A stretch of DNA of 64,000 bases from positions 62,001 through 126,000 of the forward strand of contig MU394060.1 of the NCBI GenBank assembly GCA_022578605.1, read 5' to 3'. Source of the DNA: Camillea tinctor (lineage: Eukaryota; Ascomycota; Sordariomycetes; Xylariales; Xylariaceae). Below the pieces are notes generated by a model that did no database searches, was not told the origin of the DNA, and saw nothing but the letters and a program-made list of their open reading frames with translations. The position numbers and the translations under genes are program-made. This document shows, piece by piece, positions 12,178-25,400 of the stretch; the stretch's first letter is position 1; the number at the start of each line of letters is the position of its first letter.

Positions 12178-15080
12178 GGTATATATATCTTATGGTTGTT
12201 GTTATTGCACAAGATGTTACTATGTATGTAACTAACAATTGAGATATTGTATGTTGGGATCAAGAGCGGTGGTGTGGCTTCGTCTTATGGCTTAATGATT
12301 TGACCTGGCGCAGATCTATAGTAAGGCGGGTGTTACAAGTACCGAATCTAAAACATAAAAAAAATAAAATAAAATAAAAATCACAAACCAAAAGGGAGAT
12401 TGTTATAAACCAACAATGAGGTCTTGTGCTAAATCGATCCTCGGCTGATTAGTATACAACGCCTCCGACGTGGTGCGTGGACTCTTGTAAGCGTTGTCTA
12501 TACTGCCCTATGTAGGTACATACATAGCAGCGATCACCACGAGGTACAGTAATCAAGCTCAACTCCGGGGTCAACTTGACTAGTTACATATCGGTGGGTA
12601 TGATGCAGGCTCGTTAACTGGCTCAAATATGCCTACATATACTGAAGGATAGAGCACGAAACGGAATCATCCTTGAACGTCTTAAAGAGCTATCTCAGGA
12701 GCAGGGTCACTGACATCATGAACCATTCTTTAATCCTGCAACTAAACTAGCAGACGGTTTCTGTCTTGATTGGTTGAAACACCCCTGTTGGGTTAATTTT
12801 ATACCCAGAGTTAGAAGGCTAGCCTTGAGCTGATCGTTAATCCAGCTTGACAGCCCACAGCTAGGGCATCGGGGGGTGGAAGACGCCGTATCGGCTCCGA
12901 GTTGCTCTAAGCACTCCGGCCCAGCTCAGAACTGCAAATCGCGAAATGCAACAAAAAAAACCACTCAGGACGATGCTCAATGCTGTATATGGATGGAGAC
13001 TTCGCCAGTACACGCGCCGATATAACCTACCACCGTCCTGAATCATACCCTTTCTAAACAAAATGAACACATGAGCACGCCCATCGCACAAAGCCAGCAA
13101 GGATGCGCGAATGTCGGTGTCGCGAGATAAGAGGGCTAAAGTACGGGTAGGAAAAGAATTGGCCTTGTAGAAATGGATCAAAAGAGCTACGGACCTACTA
13201 GCAAGGGATACGATATACTAGGTGGGTGCATATGACAGCCTGACACCGAAACGCCCCGCAGGATCTAAAGGCTTTCCCCTTCGGGTGGACACCTCTTTTG
13301 CTGTTCTTCAGTCAAGTCCCAGTCAGTCGGGCCTCGGCGCGCGGACTGGCGGGTCTTCCTCGCGCCCCGAGATGCCTTCACGTTCCGAGACTTTTCCAGA
13401 ATTCTTCTAGTTCTCTGAACGAACTCCCCAGAGCTCTCTCTATCCAGGCCGCGATTACAGGCGACCTTTGTAAGAGAAAGATGACTGTTGTAAGAAAGGT
13501 AAAAGGGGAAAAATGAGATGAGAAAATGAATTGTATGCGATTGGATCTCGGTCGATAGCCGAGATCCTCATTCCCAAAGTGCCTCATTTCTCTCACATCA
13601 GCAGTAGTAATACCTTTTCCTAACTCTGTCTCTCGATGGAGTTACACGGGTTAGTCCTGTGGCGTTTCCGCCCTTCTGGGGAGCATCTGCCCAGCGGTCT
13701 AGTAACAAATATGAGTGAGCAAGAGAAAGGATTTAGAAATTTGCCTAGCTGATGTCGGGAAGCATTATGCTAAGTTTTTACCGGCTGTCGCTATTCGCTT
13801 ATAAACCGGCACAAAGCAAGACGGGTTAAAGAAAGGTAAGAACAGAACCAAAATTAAAATAGTAGAAAAAGAATAAAAAAGAGTTACCCTAAAAAAAGAA
13901 CCACCTATCAATCATCATGAATCATCCCATGTTTGGGAATTACTTACACTAACAAAGTGCTCGGCGATAGCGCGTGTTAACACCGGTGGAAAGTGGACGC
14001 CGCGTGAGATCGTTAATTAGTGGGTTTTATGCATTGATCGGCGACATTTTTCTTTCATTATCCCGCAATGGCTGGCGGAATTAATGGGTAAGACCCTTTG
14101 GAGAGCTGGAAATTTCAGAGTAGGAGAGAAAGCGAAAGAGAAAGAGGAAACGAAGAGAGATAGAGAGAGATGGGGGGAAAACGTATTCGGTGAATACTCT
14201 GCAACTAAAAAAGTGAATTATTTTATTCCCCCCTTTTTTTTGCTCTCGCCAAGAGAGTAGGGAAGGACGAAGATCATGACTACAAGACTAACACAAGAAA
14301 GTCTCGGTCTTTCTAACCAACCGCTGAGAAAGCCAAGGCCATTGGCAACGACCTTGGCGAGGTTAGAAAAATTAATAGATATTTCTCGGCAGCGGCTCGG
14401 CGTCGAGGCAGTGGAGAGGTCCAACGCCGTTCGGTAGTGAGTTGTCTGCACTTATCAGACTGTGCACATTATTCCCAATGCCGCCCGCTCTCGGTTTTGT
14501 CGCCCGGGCGTAGTCATGAAGCATATAGTTGCCTAGTTAAGTCAAAAAGCTATAGCCTAGACTTCACACACAGCAGCAGCATCGTGCGATGATAACCTTA
14601 TTCACGTATTAAAATGCTACCATAAGTGGTTTCATTCAACCCTATATATATGTATTCATATGTGTGTATGTAAGAGTGCCAAGTTCTCAGTGTATTGATT
14701 AATTGCTAGTCTAATATTATAAAATAGAAAATAAAAGTATTTGAAGAGCGAGAGAGAAAAAAAGGGGGGAGGGGGGGAGCGACGGGTTCTACCTAGCTAC
14801 AACATCAACTACTGTATCTACCGCATATGCTCTTATACGGCGTGTATATGTATCGGTCTTTGCTCTATTTGTCTCGGACATCCTCATTCTTGCGTCTTTG
14901 TCAGCCAGTCAACCACCAGCGGTAATCAAGTAGGCCGACCTCCTCCAATAGAGGTCAAAAAGGACTTACATACGATAGATGCGGTTGCTGATGAGGCTTG
15001 TACCACATCGGAGATAAGAAGCTTACCTTCGCGACATGCAGCCATACAGAAATCCTACAAAGTCTCCGTCATATATCGGG

Positions 15081-15114
15081 GTTATATAGATATTGATATA
15101 GATATAGATATATG
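15081..15114. repeat. (GATATA)n simple repeat
   Basis: GATATA hexamers with minor interruptions in intergenic DNA. Confidence 0.85.
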
Positions 15115-18100
15115 TAAAACATATAATGCTATGTATAGAGTGTGAGTAAGAGTACGTGTGTGTCTGTGTGAGGAGGGATGGATGAGAAGGAGGGAGGGAG
15201 ATCTCTCTTGGCTTTCTGTACGTTCTAGAAGTCGAAGAAGAAGTCGTAGAAGAAGCATACACGTATACACACACACATACACAAAAAAGGGTGAAGGCAT
15301 AAAGTACCGAGCACATCATGAAACCAAAGGGTCCTCCTCCTCCTCTTGCCTTCCCCGGTCCCCCAAGACTAATGTACGTAGGTAAATCCATACCTATACC
15401 ACCAGAAAGCACCCACACTCGCTGAAGGAAGAAGAATAAACGATAAGGCTGAAATGAAACCAACCCCGCGTTTTCTACTCCTGCCCCCCTTGTCCCCGGT
15501 CAACTTGGTATGTAGGTAGGTTATAGTTGCTCCCTTTAGGTATTTCCGTCATGTATGGTATGGTAAGTGCGTCAGCCCTAGCAGCCAGTCGGGAGCCCGT
15601 TTCTATCCGTTCCGGGGGGTGGGAGGTCTGTCTGCCTAGCTGTCTATCTGTCTGTTCCCAGTCGATATCATCAAGCACATTATACATACGACCTGTTTTA
15701 ACGCATAAAAGGGCTATCACGTACGTAATCTTCATCGCGTAGGTAGCAGGCGGAAGTGCCCAATCTTGCCCTTGCCTGACGAACTCCGACAACCGCCTCA
15801 TGAAGCGGGTGGATAGGTAGCTAAGTAGAAAGCGGATGTGGGAGAAGATGTTCGTGGGAAGCCCTCCGGTGCATTTGCTCCTAAGACATACGACTTTCTT
15901 GTCTTCCCCCCACGACCTGACCCGACTCGACCCTAACGTCGGTAGGTCCCGGGGAGCCAACGCCCAGTCTTCGATCGTCTGGGACCGGATCCGAAGGGTG
16001 AGTGGCACGTTTTCGCTTTTACGTCAATTAAGAAGCGGGAGGGTTGACGAGGTTTCTGCCCTATACCACCCGGAGTACCGGGATTGAAAGTATCAGGGGG
16101 GAGAAAAGAGATTAGAGATTCTTTTCTTCTTCCCCGGAGATTTTTCGATCTCATACGTACATAACCTTACATACATACATATACATACTTATCTAGGTAT
16201 GTATTTACATCGATACCTAGTAGCTAATCTCATCTTCCTCATACCCCCCCTCCCCAGGTCGTGCGTGGTGTAGAGTAATATTGCACGCCCGTTATGTATG
16301 CATGTATTGTTTTTATATGCATGTAAGACCAGATCGTCTCATCCCCCAACATACATATCCGCACATACGCGAGCGCTCGCGTGGGCGAGGGAGCGAGCGA
16401 GCAAAGAAGACGAAGAAGCTTTTGTTAGGGCTGGAACATGTTGAGGCCCCCTGTACATTGTACATACCTACAAGGCTATTCACGAATCCCTACCTCCATC
16501 CACACATCCATTCATCCATCTCCCTTCCTCTTTTCCCCCTTCTAGTATATCGTTCCTTCTTTCCTTGTAACCTTCGTAAGGGAAGTACCTACTAGTAGGT
16601 AATGATGACATGAATGCTGTTGCCTTACATTTTGTTCTCTTACATAAAAAAGGCTCCGAGGCGGGATGTCGGGGTGTATCTTGTCCGTGAAGATCTAAAA
16701 AAAGGGGGTCAGGGGGGTATGAGTAAAGCGGTCTAAACCAGGGACAGAGAATCGATAAGTTGGAAATTCCCCTGAAGAAATCATCGAAGAATTAAATAGG
16801 ATAGTACAAATAGAAGAAAATGGAGTAACTCGGGTTCCCGAACCTTGATCTGTCCCCACGCGGGTTATTTTCCTTCCCCTTTTCTCCTAATTATTAAACT
16901 TCGATGCTTTAGCGCGTGAGTCAACGATATCTTGTGACGAGAAGATCTGTAACGTGGAAGAAGGGAGAAAGACGACCAGCGGGGCCCGCTGAATAAAGCG
17001 TACAGGCATACCGTCAAGGGTCCCAGAGGATGGAAGTATACGGAAAGTAGATAGCTTGACTAAGCGGGAGAGAAAAGATAAGAAAGGAGAAAAACCAGAT
17101 TCAAGCCTCACGTAAGTACTAGTATGTACCTTAGCGTTCCTCTTCTTCAACCACTACTACTATCACCAACATCACTTTTACTATCAGCGAATTAGACCCA
17201 CAAGTTTCTCTCGACCTCGGGAACCGACGATCGTTCCAAGCTACCGAACGAAGTAAGAGAAGAGAGCACGTAGAAGCGGGCGCGTCAGGCATATCGCATA
17301 TCTTGGGGAACCACAAGGCGAATTGTTTATCTATCTTACTCCCCCTCCCCCACCATCATCACTTCGGACTTAGATCTTAGACCATCCGGCGTGACTCCAG
17401 GGACAACACCCTCCATTATCTCCGAGGTAAGATGGCAGAAGGATGAATGGAGGGAGTGAGGTAGGTAGGGAGCGTATCTATCTATCCCAGACACCGCGCC
17501 GCGGGAGTCATAACCTAACCTCGGCGGCCAGCTCCCTGTCCCCCCACTCTTTCACAGCGGATTCCTCGCGTGCCGGCCGCGGCCCAGCTGAAAGACGAGA
17601 GAAGTTCATGAAGGAAAAAATGGCCCTGTAGCAGTCCATCGAATGATGAATATGATAGGTACCTGGGTGATCACAGAGCTCGCGCCGAGGGTTCGTTCAA
17701 TATACTTCGCAACGTGCCGAAAAGACTGGGGGCCCATGTCATCATCCCAGGTACCGTATTATGTAGGGAAGACGTAAGGAAAAATCAGATGTGAAGAAAA
17801 AGAAAAAGGAACGAAAAATCCACTCACGCGTGGCCGCACGATCACACTATACCCACTAACAAACCTACAAAATCTTACATTACGTACATAGAACGCTACA
17901 TACATGTTACCTGCCTAGTTAGTGAGCTTCTAGTTTAGACATTCCGTCGTCCGGTCCCGTACAATGCAAAATTCAGTTTCTCGATGCTAGTGTAGATCGA
18001 GATTGTTAGCCTTGTCGAAGTTTCTCCCATGTGGCGTTTACGATCGTGATAGGTTCCATGATATGTGACCCAAATTCTTTCTGCATCCGATCTAACACAG

Positions 18101-18436
18101 CTTCCCTATATATGTATCTATATGCCCTACTTAGACCCCGTCTATGTGTAACATTTCCGTAGTAGTATATTCCAAGCAAAAGAAAATTACCCAGCTGTAC
18201 AGAGAAGGAGAAAAAAGAAAAAGAAAAACTAATATATGATATAAAACTCTGCAACTCCACCGAGAGCCAACCAGTTCAGCCCAGCCCCCCGTCCAATCTC
18301 ACAACTCAACTCCACCCTGCCGAACCTCCGGTAGCCGATTCCCCCTGTCTATCCACAGGGATGGATGGATATAAGAAGGTTAAAAGTGGTTTCCTTCTCC
18401 TTTTTTCCCTTAAAAAGAAAAACGGGGGTATGTGAA

Positions 18437-21055
18437 TCATAGCTTAGCCTTCTCTTTCTTATCCTCGGGTTGCTGCTTAAGGCGCACGACGCCCTATAAT
18501 GACGAAGAAAAAAAAATAACGTCAGCTTCTCGGTACCACAGGAAAGAAAAAAGGAAAAAAGAGCTTACGCCTGCCGCGCGTAGCTAGATCAGATAACATT
18601 AAAGGGAGACAGAGGGAAAAGGGGCAAATGAAAAAAAAAAAACGGTATAAGAACAGTTGGGGTTCCATCTTTCCCTTTTCTCCTCTCCCCCTTTTTTCTC
18701 GCGCTTCGGCTTACATCCGGTAAGTGTGCCGGACATACGGACGAGCGGGTATATCCATCCAATGGACGAACAGGCAAAAAAAAAAAAACCACAAAACCGA
18801 GATAAAAAAAAACACATACCTCCTGAAAAGCCGTAGCTAGCAGCGTGCCGTCCTTGCTGTATATCTTCTGGGTAACGACGCCCCTGCCGTCGCCGGCCCA
18901 CGGGCTGACCATCTCGGTAAACATCCACTCGTCGGCGCGGACTTTCTTCGGGTTGTGGAAATAAATCGAGCTGCCGGGGAAAAAATTAGCCACCAGCACA
19001 CACATACGCATTGTCCCGCCGTTGCGGTGAGTTGGCTATGCATAGAGAGCGGGAAATTTGAAGACCAGTAACGAAGCAAAAAAAAAAAAAAAAGAGCCGC
19101 ATGAAACAGGTTGAAATTACAAAAAAGGAGAGAAAAGGGGGAAGGGGAAGGGGAAGGGTGAAGACACAACAACCACTTACTGATCCAAGCTAACCATCAT
19201 CCCCACGGCCGGCCTATCCTTAAGCTCCTCGAACGTGCCGTAGCCCTCCCACTCATTCAGCCCATCCAGGCGCTCCCTCACCTCCGGGTCCAGGTCATCC
19301 AGCTGGTCGGGGCGGAAGGGGAAGCGCCAGAGGTGATGAATGCGCGCCACCGTTCCGATAAAGTACGAGTCGCTAATATACGCCAGGGCGCTGAGATGGG
19401 CCTGGTGACCGCCCTCCTCGCTGATGCGTCCGCGCGCGCGCACCCACTGCAGGACCTTCCTGTGCTCGGGGGCCTTGTCGGCGTCGCGGGGGCGGCAGCG
19501 GAAGCTCTCGAAGGGGAACGCGCCGTCGGCCTTGTTGCCGAGGAAATCGGGCTCCTCGTACTCGGGGCCGGGGAGCTCGACGCCGGGGGGGAAGGGGGCG
19601 GCGTGCGACGCGGCCTGGGCGCCGCCGCTGCCCTCCCGCACGAACGAGCACGTCACCGTGAAGATGCAGGCGCCGCGCTGGCGCGCCTGCACCGTGCGCG
19701 TGCAGAACGAGCGCCCCTCGCGCACCCGCTCGACGTGGTACAGGATGGGCACGCTGGAGTCGCCCGCGAGCACGAAGAAGCAGTGGTACGAGTGCACCAC
19801 GAAGTTGGAGGGTACCGTGCGCTGCGCGGCCTGTTCGTGGGAGGATACCGAGCTTTCCCCTCCTTAGGGGGGAGGGACAGAAAGGTCCGCCGCCCCACGG
19901 GAGAAGGAAAACGAAAACATAATTAGTAAAGCCTTAGTCAAAAGCGAATAGTGGATTGTGTAAGTGAAGTGTAAGTCCAGTAGTATAAAGTTGTGTAAGT
20001 ATGTAAGTGTGCATGTGGGAGTGTGTGGATGTGAATATCCATTAATCAGCTATTTTTAGGGGTAGTGAAGGGGGGACGGAGTTCACTTGACTCAAAAGTA
20101 TCCCACATAACAGTGTAGTATGCCGCAGCATTGCGTGTATGCATTGATAATCTCCTTAGTGCTTCTTGGTGTTGGGACTTTCTGGTCCTTTCCTTTCTTT
20201 TTCCTCCCTTTTTTCAGGGACCTCAGGTTAGGCCGAGCCCTTTCTCCCCGCTGATTAATCGTTATTATGGAGAGGCTACGGGATCACGCAATACCGCGCC
20301 CACGCGTTGGGTGCGCCCTTGATACCACCCCGCGCTTGCGGGACAGAGCAATATGAGGGCAAACCTCCGTCCTGATCTGACCGGGTCTGCCCTACATTGG
20401 GAATAGAAACGGAAGAGAAAGAGAGAGATGGTGTAGTACAAGCTCGTACGTTTTCGCGCTGATGGCTTCTGACCGTATTTCCGACGGAGTAGAGACATAC
20501 TAACATCTCATATCAAGGGAACGGAGGATCTCCTTCGGAGAGTCGGAAATATAACGGACGCCGCCACGGCGGAGCCAAAAGAAGATAGTAGGACAACTAT
20601 AAAGAAACAGATACACAGAAAACGGAAAATGGTACGTATAAAGATCTCAGGGGTTTGAAGGGGCTAAGCATAATGTGGTAGTATGAACAAAAGAACCAAT
20701 TCTTACAGCGAGGGTCTGCGCGATTACGGCGCCGCCATAGATACCCCTGGCGTTGGGAGGATGCCACAGCTCACGTGTGTTGGTGAAAATATCCTAATTC
20801 GTATAATCATCATCTAGTCAGCAAAGCCTCATATATCATCTTTCGTGCACAACTGCGCGCCAATGTCTTGTATGCTTCGGTGTCTTTCTGGTAACTAGAC
20901 CACTGAGAGGGAGAGAGAAAAAAGAGACGAAAGGAAGAGTCAACACTCACCGGACCGATGATGCTCAGGTCCGTAAGCTCGAGCGCATTCTCAATCGGAG
21001 CCTTGGACTCGTCCACCGGGGGCGGCTTAACCAGAGTCGGGCGGCGATCCGCCAT
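18437..21055 (-). CDS. peroxisomal acyl-CoA thioesterase (TesB/ACOT8 family)
   Basis: Hydrolyses acyl-CoA to free fatty acid and CoA; members of this family act with peroxisomal beta-oxidation. 349 aa in five exons: 21055-20951, 20793-20707, 19830-19181, 18970-18820, 18493-18437. Every junction keeps frame and rebuilds the expected sequence, including HPPNARGIYGGAVIAQTL near residue 45-62 (first hotdog repeat) and SLDHSIYFHNP near residue 278-288, followed by AFQEGVV (Gln330), a typical position for the TesB active-site glutamine. The protein ends in AKL, a PTS1 peroxisomal targeting tripeptide. A proline- and glutamate-rich insertion around residues 130-170 separates the two hotdog halves. 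Introns are long for a fungus (157, 876, 207 and 326 bp). Exon 3 is much more GC-rich than the introns around it. The next gene upstream is an oxysterol-binding protein on the same strand. Confidence 0.93.
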
Positions 21056-22416
21056 ATTGGTGCGATTAGTATCAGCGGCCCTCCTTATTGGTCTCGACTG
21101 GATTTGCTTAACAGCCCAGCCCTATTATTTCTTCTTACTTCTCCCACCCCTTGCCTTCAATAGTTTTGTTGGAGGGACAGGTTTATGAAAGACCGTCTTA
21201 TGCAGCCAACTGGTGTGGTAACAGCGGTATAACGTGTAAGTACGTACGTATGTACGGCGTATTTGTGACAAGTGCACTACACCCCTAGAAAGGTATAAGC
21301 TAGTCGAGAAAGGCGAGGTGTGATATATGATATACGGTATGCGTGTAAGTGAAGTAAGTATGTAGGTTATAGATGTACTGTAGTAGTAGAAGTAGTAGTA
21401 GGATGGACCCTACAAACAGAAACTAAAGCGCAGGGAGTTTTTATTCTCTGAGAAGAAGATGTTTCAAGGGGCCCTTTTCTTTTTCACAAGCTTTAAAGTT
21501 GACCGCCCCTTTTTTATTCTTCTTGTCTCTTCTCACTCCTGAGATCGTTTTTTCTCGCGTTCCGAATTGTAGTGTCTTTTTGTTTTTCTCCTATCTGCTA
21601 CCTTGCTTCTCAATGGATTTAAATGGATAACACGCGTTGAAACAATTCAAGTCTAGAAGAAAGAAGGAAAGAGGAAAAAAAAGAGGTCCCACTGACGTCC
21701 TTACCGCTGTTGATTGGCCAACTTATTGACATCAACTAGGTGCTAAGGAAATTGTACCGAGGCTCGGTCAATCGGTTGGGTCCCTGGAGTTCACGTTTAC
21801 CCACAACCTATTATATGCTCCGTAGCTTACTCCGTAGCTTATAGGCTACGGTAGTTAAAAGCTATAACCTACTGAAAGGCGCCGAATCGTCGCCAAGACA
21901 CCGGGCCTCACACTCACATTCCATTTCATATGCTGATTTACCAGCTCGCTTTCGCTTATAGAAATCTGAGACGGATGCGGTACAAGTTAACCTACGTGTG
22001 TAGTTGTAAGGAAAATATGACCAAATAGCCAACAGTCAACTCGAATGTCACATTCTTCTATTAACCTCGGGTTGTTGGTAGCCGTGGCTGTATGTACACG
22101 TTATGTACATACATATACTACAAACAACATCTAAACTCAATATCTACCCGTGAAATAGACACATGTAAGTTCGGCGTAATGTCAGACACATGTGTTACGC
22201 ACCAAGGTTATGTTATACGCACATTTGAATCTTGGTCGGTATATTATTATTCATCGGGTATACCCCATCTCCTTCAAGTTCGACGCCCCCTTAGTGACAG
22301 AACTGAAGTGAAGTAGTTCTCTCCAAGCACAAGCCCATAGGTCTCGTTCTCTATCGTATACAATGAAGGTCTTACACTATTATGACTTAGACCGGGCCGG
22401 TCCTTGAATACGGACC
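21056..22416. other. intergenic 1.36 kb, promoter of the thioesterase gene
   Basis: Lies between the thioesterase start and the stop of the oxysterol-binding protein gene; both are minus strand. Near 21820-21865 there is a direct repeat of CTCCGTAGCTTA followed by a short hairpin, CCGTAGC..GCTACGG. Nothing else is recognisable. Confidence 0.6.
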
Positions 22417-25400
22417 TTATTCATCAGAGGAATATATGGGCTCTAGGCCATCCCACGCAGATGCATCGCCGTTGCCAAACTTTTCCCGCTGTATCCAATA
22501 TTTACCAGTAAACTTCCAATATTCCACGCCTGTGATTTCACATCTTGATTTTTCAAACCACGCAGGGGTAAACTCTTCGCCGTGCTGCTGTCGCATCTTT
22601 CTCCTGGCCCTCTGGGCTTCTTCGAGTCTATTCTTTTCCGATGCAGCCAGGTCGTACTCTCCGTCTTCCATAGCCCTCTGGTCGGGACGATACCGAGAAT
22701 CTGTCGGGGCGATCCACTGTTTCAGATTCTCATCGATATGGTTGAAAGTGAGTACAAAGGGTGTCAGATTAAACGGAATACCCTGCGGTCTCTCGTGGGC
22801 CTCCCACACCATGAAGGCCCGGCTGGGATCACTAATGCTGCCTCTTGTATCCTGAGGCTCTTCGACAGCGGCCTCATAGCCTGGCGTTAGACGAGCATAA
22901 ATCTTTGAATTCCACCGACCACCTATACTTATACGTGGTCGGCCATCCGCGTCGAGAATCTTACCAGCGAGCTGGTATGCGCTTGAAGCCTTCCACCCAC
23001 GCTGCTTGAAGTCGAGCATGCAAACCTCTCCCGTTGTCCAATTCTTTATTTCCACTAGACCGTAGTTGTCTACCACGGGGTTACCGGTGATAATACCAAC
23101 GACCTGGGACTTGGGTTTCTTCCACGTGTAGAAGTCTTCCTTGCCGCCAGCAGTCGGCCGCAGCTTCAGGAACCAGGTACCCAGGTGGTAAATATCAAAT
23201 GATTTACCCAGGAACTTAGAGTCTACCTTGGCTTCACCCCAGTACGTCCATCTGGCTGCTTCTGCGTACGCAGCTCCGATCGGCGGGTGATGGCTAACCT
23301 GCTCGATAAAGAAACGGTAACCCTTATCCGGACGGGCGTACTCAAACGTCTCGCCAAGAAGAGGATTGAATGGTTTAGCAACACGCCCGATCGTCGATGC
23401 GAACTCACTCGCGGCAAACGCAGCGACATACAACATACGCTCGATCGAGTCGGATCGATCTGCTGCCTGGTCGAGAAGACTGGCGTACTCCATGTCTTCA
23501 CCTGTTCGGTAAAGCAGAGAGGTAGGCTCATTGAAAGAGACCGGGAGTGTCATCTTGGTCATATCTTTCCCAATCATGGATTTCAGAATGCCCTACAGCC
23601 GGAAGAGATTAGTCTTGTACAAATAGTCGCTTGATAGGAACTTACCCAGAGACCGATCTTCGGTCTGTTGTCCTCGTCAAGTTTGAGCCTCGTTCTGACC
23701 CCATTCTCGTAGCCTCTAAATGCACTGCTGACATCTAGACCATCAACGACGACATTCTGACCTCCCTCGGCAGGCGGCATCGGCTCAACATCAACTTCCC
23801 CTGCGTCCACGGCGTCGAAAAACTCCTCTTGCTCTGATTCAGAGTCATCCGAAATCTCAACGACGTGCGAAAGTGTCGTTGGCCTGCGGGTCATGCTCTT
23901 AGCAGACGGTGATTTCTGGCCTTCCACGACAGGAGCATCAAGCAAAGTTGTCGTCTCGATTGTCGGGACTTGGAGGCCCTCGCTAGTGATAGGGCGGCTT
24001 TCGGCATTTTCTTCCATCATTTCCCGGAGGGCACGTTTGGCCATCTTGCGCTTCTGTTCAGCCTCTCCGACCCTCGCTTCTAGAACCTCTTGCTCCGCGG
24101 CTACCTTCGCCATGCTCTCTTCCCACATTCGCCGCATTTCTGTTTCCTGGTCAAGGCGGTACTGCCAATGTGCGTCACGGTCCTTTGATATCCGAAGAAG
24201 ATCCCCCATGAGTCCCTTTAAGCTTTTGATCGCAGAATCGTAGGTTGCTAGTGCTTGTGCCACTCGTGGATCGACCAGCGACATGTTCGGGCTTTTGTTA
24301 GCCTCAGCCTGCAGTGCAGCACTTACTTGTGCTAGAGTATCAAGCTGAAGCCTGGCCGAGTGTGCAGTTATGTTGAAGGCATCCTTAGTTGCTGACCCAG
24401 ATTCAGGCCGACTTGACTGGTCCCCATAATCGTCATCGTCATCATATCCCTCTCCTGGGACGGTAAGCGCCCCGCTGCTGTGCGCCTTAGCTTGGGTTGT
24501 GGATGGGTCGACAAATTCGTCGTCTACACTACCCGTGGTGCTAATGCGAGTAATGCCACGCCCACCAGGTACTCTGTTCGAGGGAAGGCGTGTCAAACTA
24601 ACACTATTCCTTGAATCATTGACGCTCGCGGCCTCGCTATGCGAATCGTTAGGCGACGGATCCACGGGTTTTATAAGGCTATCTCGAGCCTGTCGTAGCA
24701 TCTCGGCGCTCTGCGCTTTCTGACGTTCTTCTTCCCTTGCTTGGTCCTTCATGAATGTGATGGCGTTGTTAAGCGCCCAAAACCACTTTTGAGCTTCAAC
24801 TTCGTGATTGGCCTTCAAGGTGTACTTGACAGAGGACTTGCCAACGATTTCGAATTTTGTTTTTTCTTCGGGACTCATGTATAACCTAGCAATGCGCATA
24901 CCAATGGCACCCCGGCAAGCATCTTCGGTGTCATCTTGGTGTTTATAGTAACTTAACACGCCATTTTCCAATACGAACCATCGTAGCTGGTAGCCCTTGC
25001 GGTAGTTAGTCCATTTTTTGAGATATCCCTTCATTTGGGACTCGCGCAGGGCTGGCTGATCTCCAGTTACGGACGGGCCCGGACCTGCTTGGGAGGTGGT
25101 GTGCCCAAGCACAGCTTTCTCCTGGATGCCGCGCTGGGCTGCGACAGCAGCAGGGGACTTCTTTAGCACAGCGCGCGTATTTTCATCGCTGGTGACCTGT
25201 TGAGGCAGCTTCCCATTGCGGTCTCGTTGAAATGGATCAGCACCATGGAATAGCAAGGCCTCGATCAATCTCTTGTCCTTTTTGCGGGCGGCTTCGTGCA
25301 ACAGGGACCCTCCAGTTTGAACAGTCTCATGCTCGCAAGGTAATTCAGTACTATTGATATCCAGGATCGTCTTCACGCGAGGCTCCTCCAGCACTTGGCC

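Larger units (their letters stand above)
9686..18436. other. 8.7-kb upstream desert of the transcription factor, no gene recognised
   Basis: Contains only short or non-ATG frames. The longest is a 177-codon minus frame at 15475-16008, which begins with GTG and has no domain character. GC-richer islands at about 13240-13470, 15840-16080 and 17340-17640 could be untranslated exons, promoter elements or an unrecognised ncRNA; I cannot support any of these. Several microsatellites are present and listed separately. The first few hundred bases hold the TF promoter, and the last few hundred the 3' flank of the thioesterase gene. Confidence 0.55.

Noticed and set aside
15475..16008. 177-codon minus-strand frame in the desert
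   Set aside because: Begins with GTG, no conserved motif, no splice or homology support, surrounded by stop-rich sequence.
19333..19926. Open frame of 197 codons on the plus strand
   Set aside because: Antisense to thioesterase exon 3.
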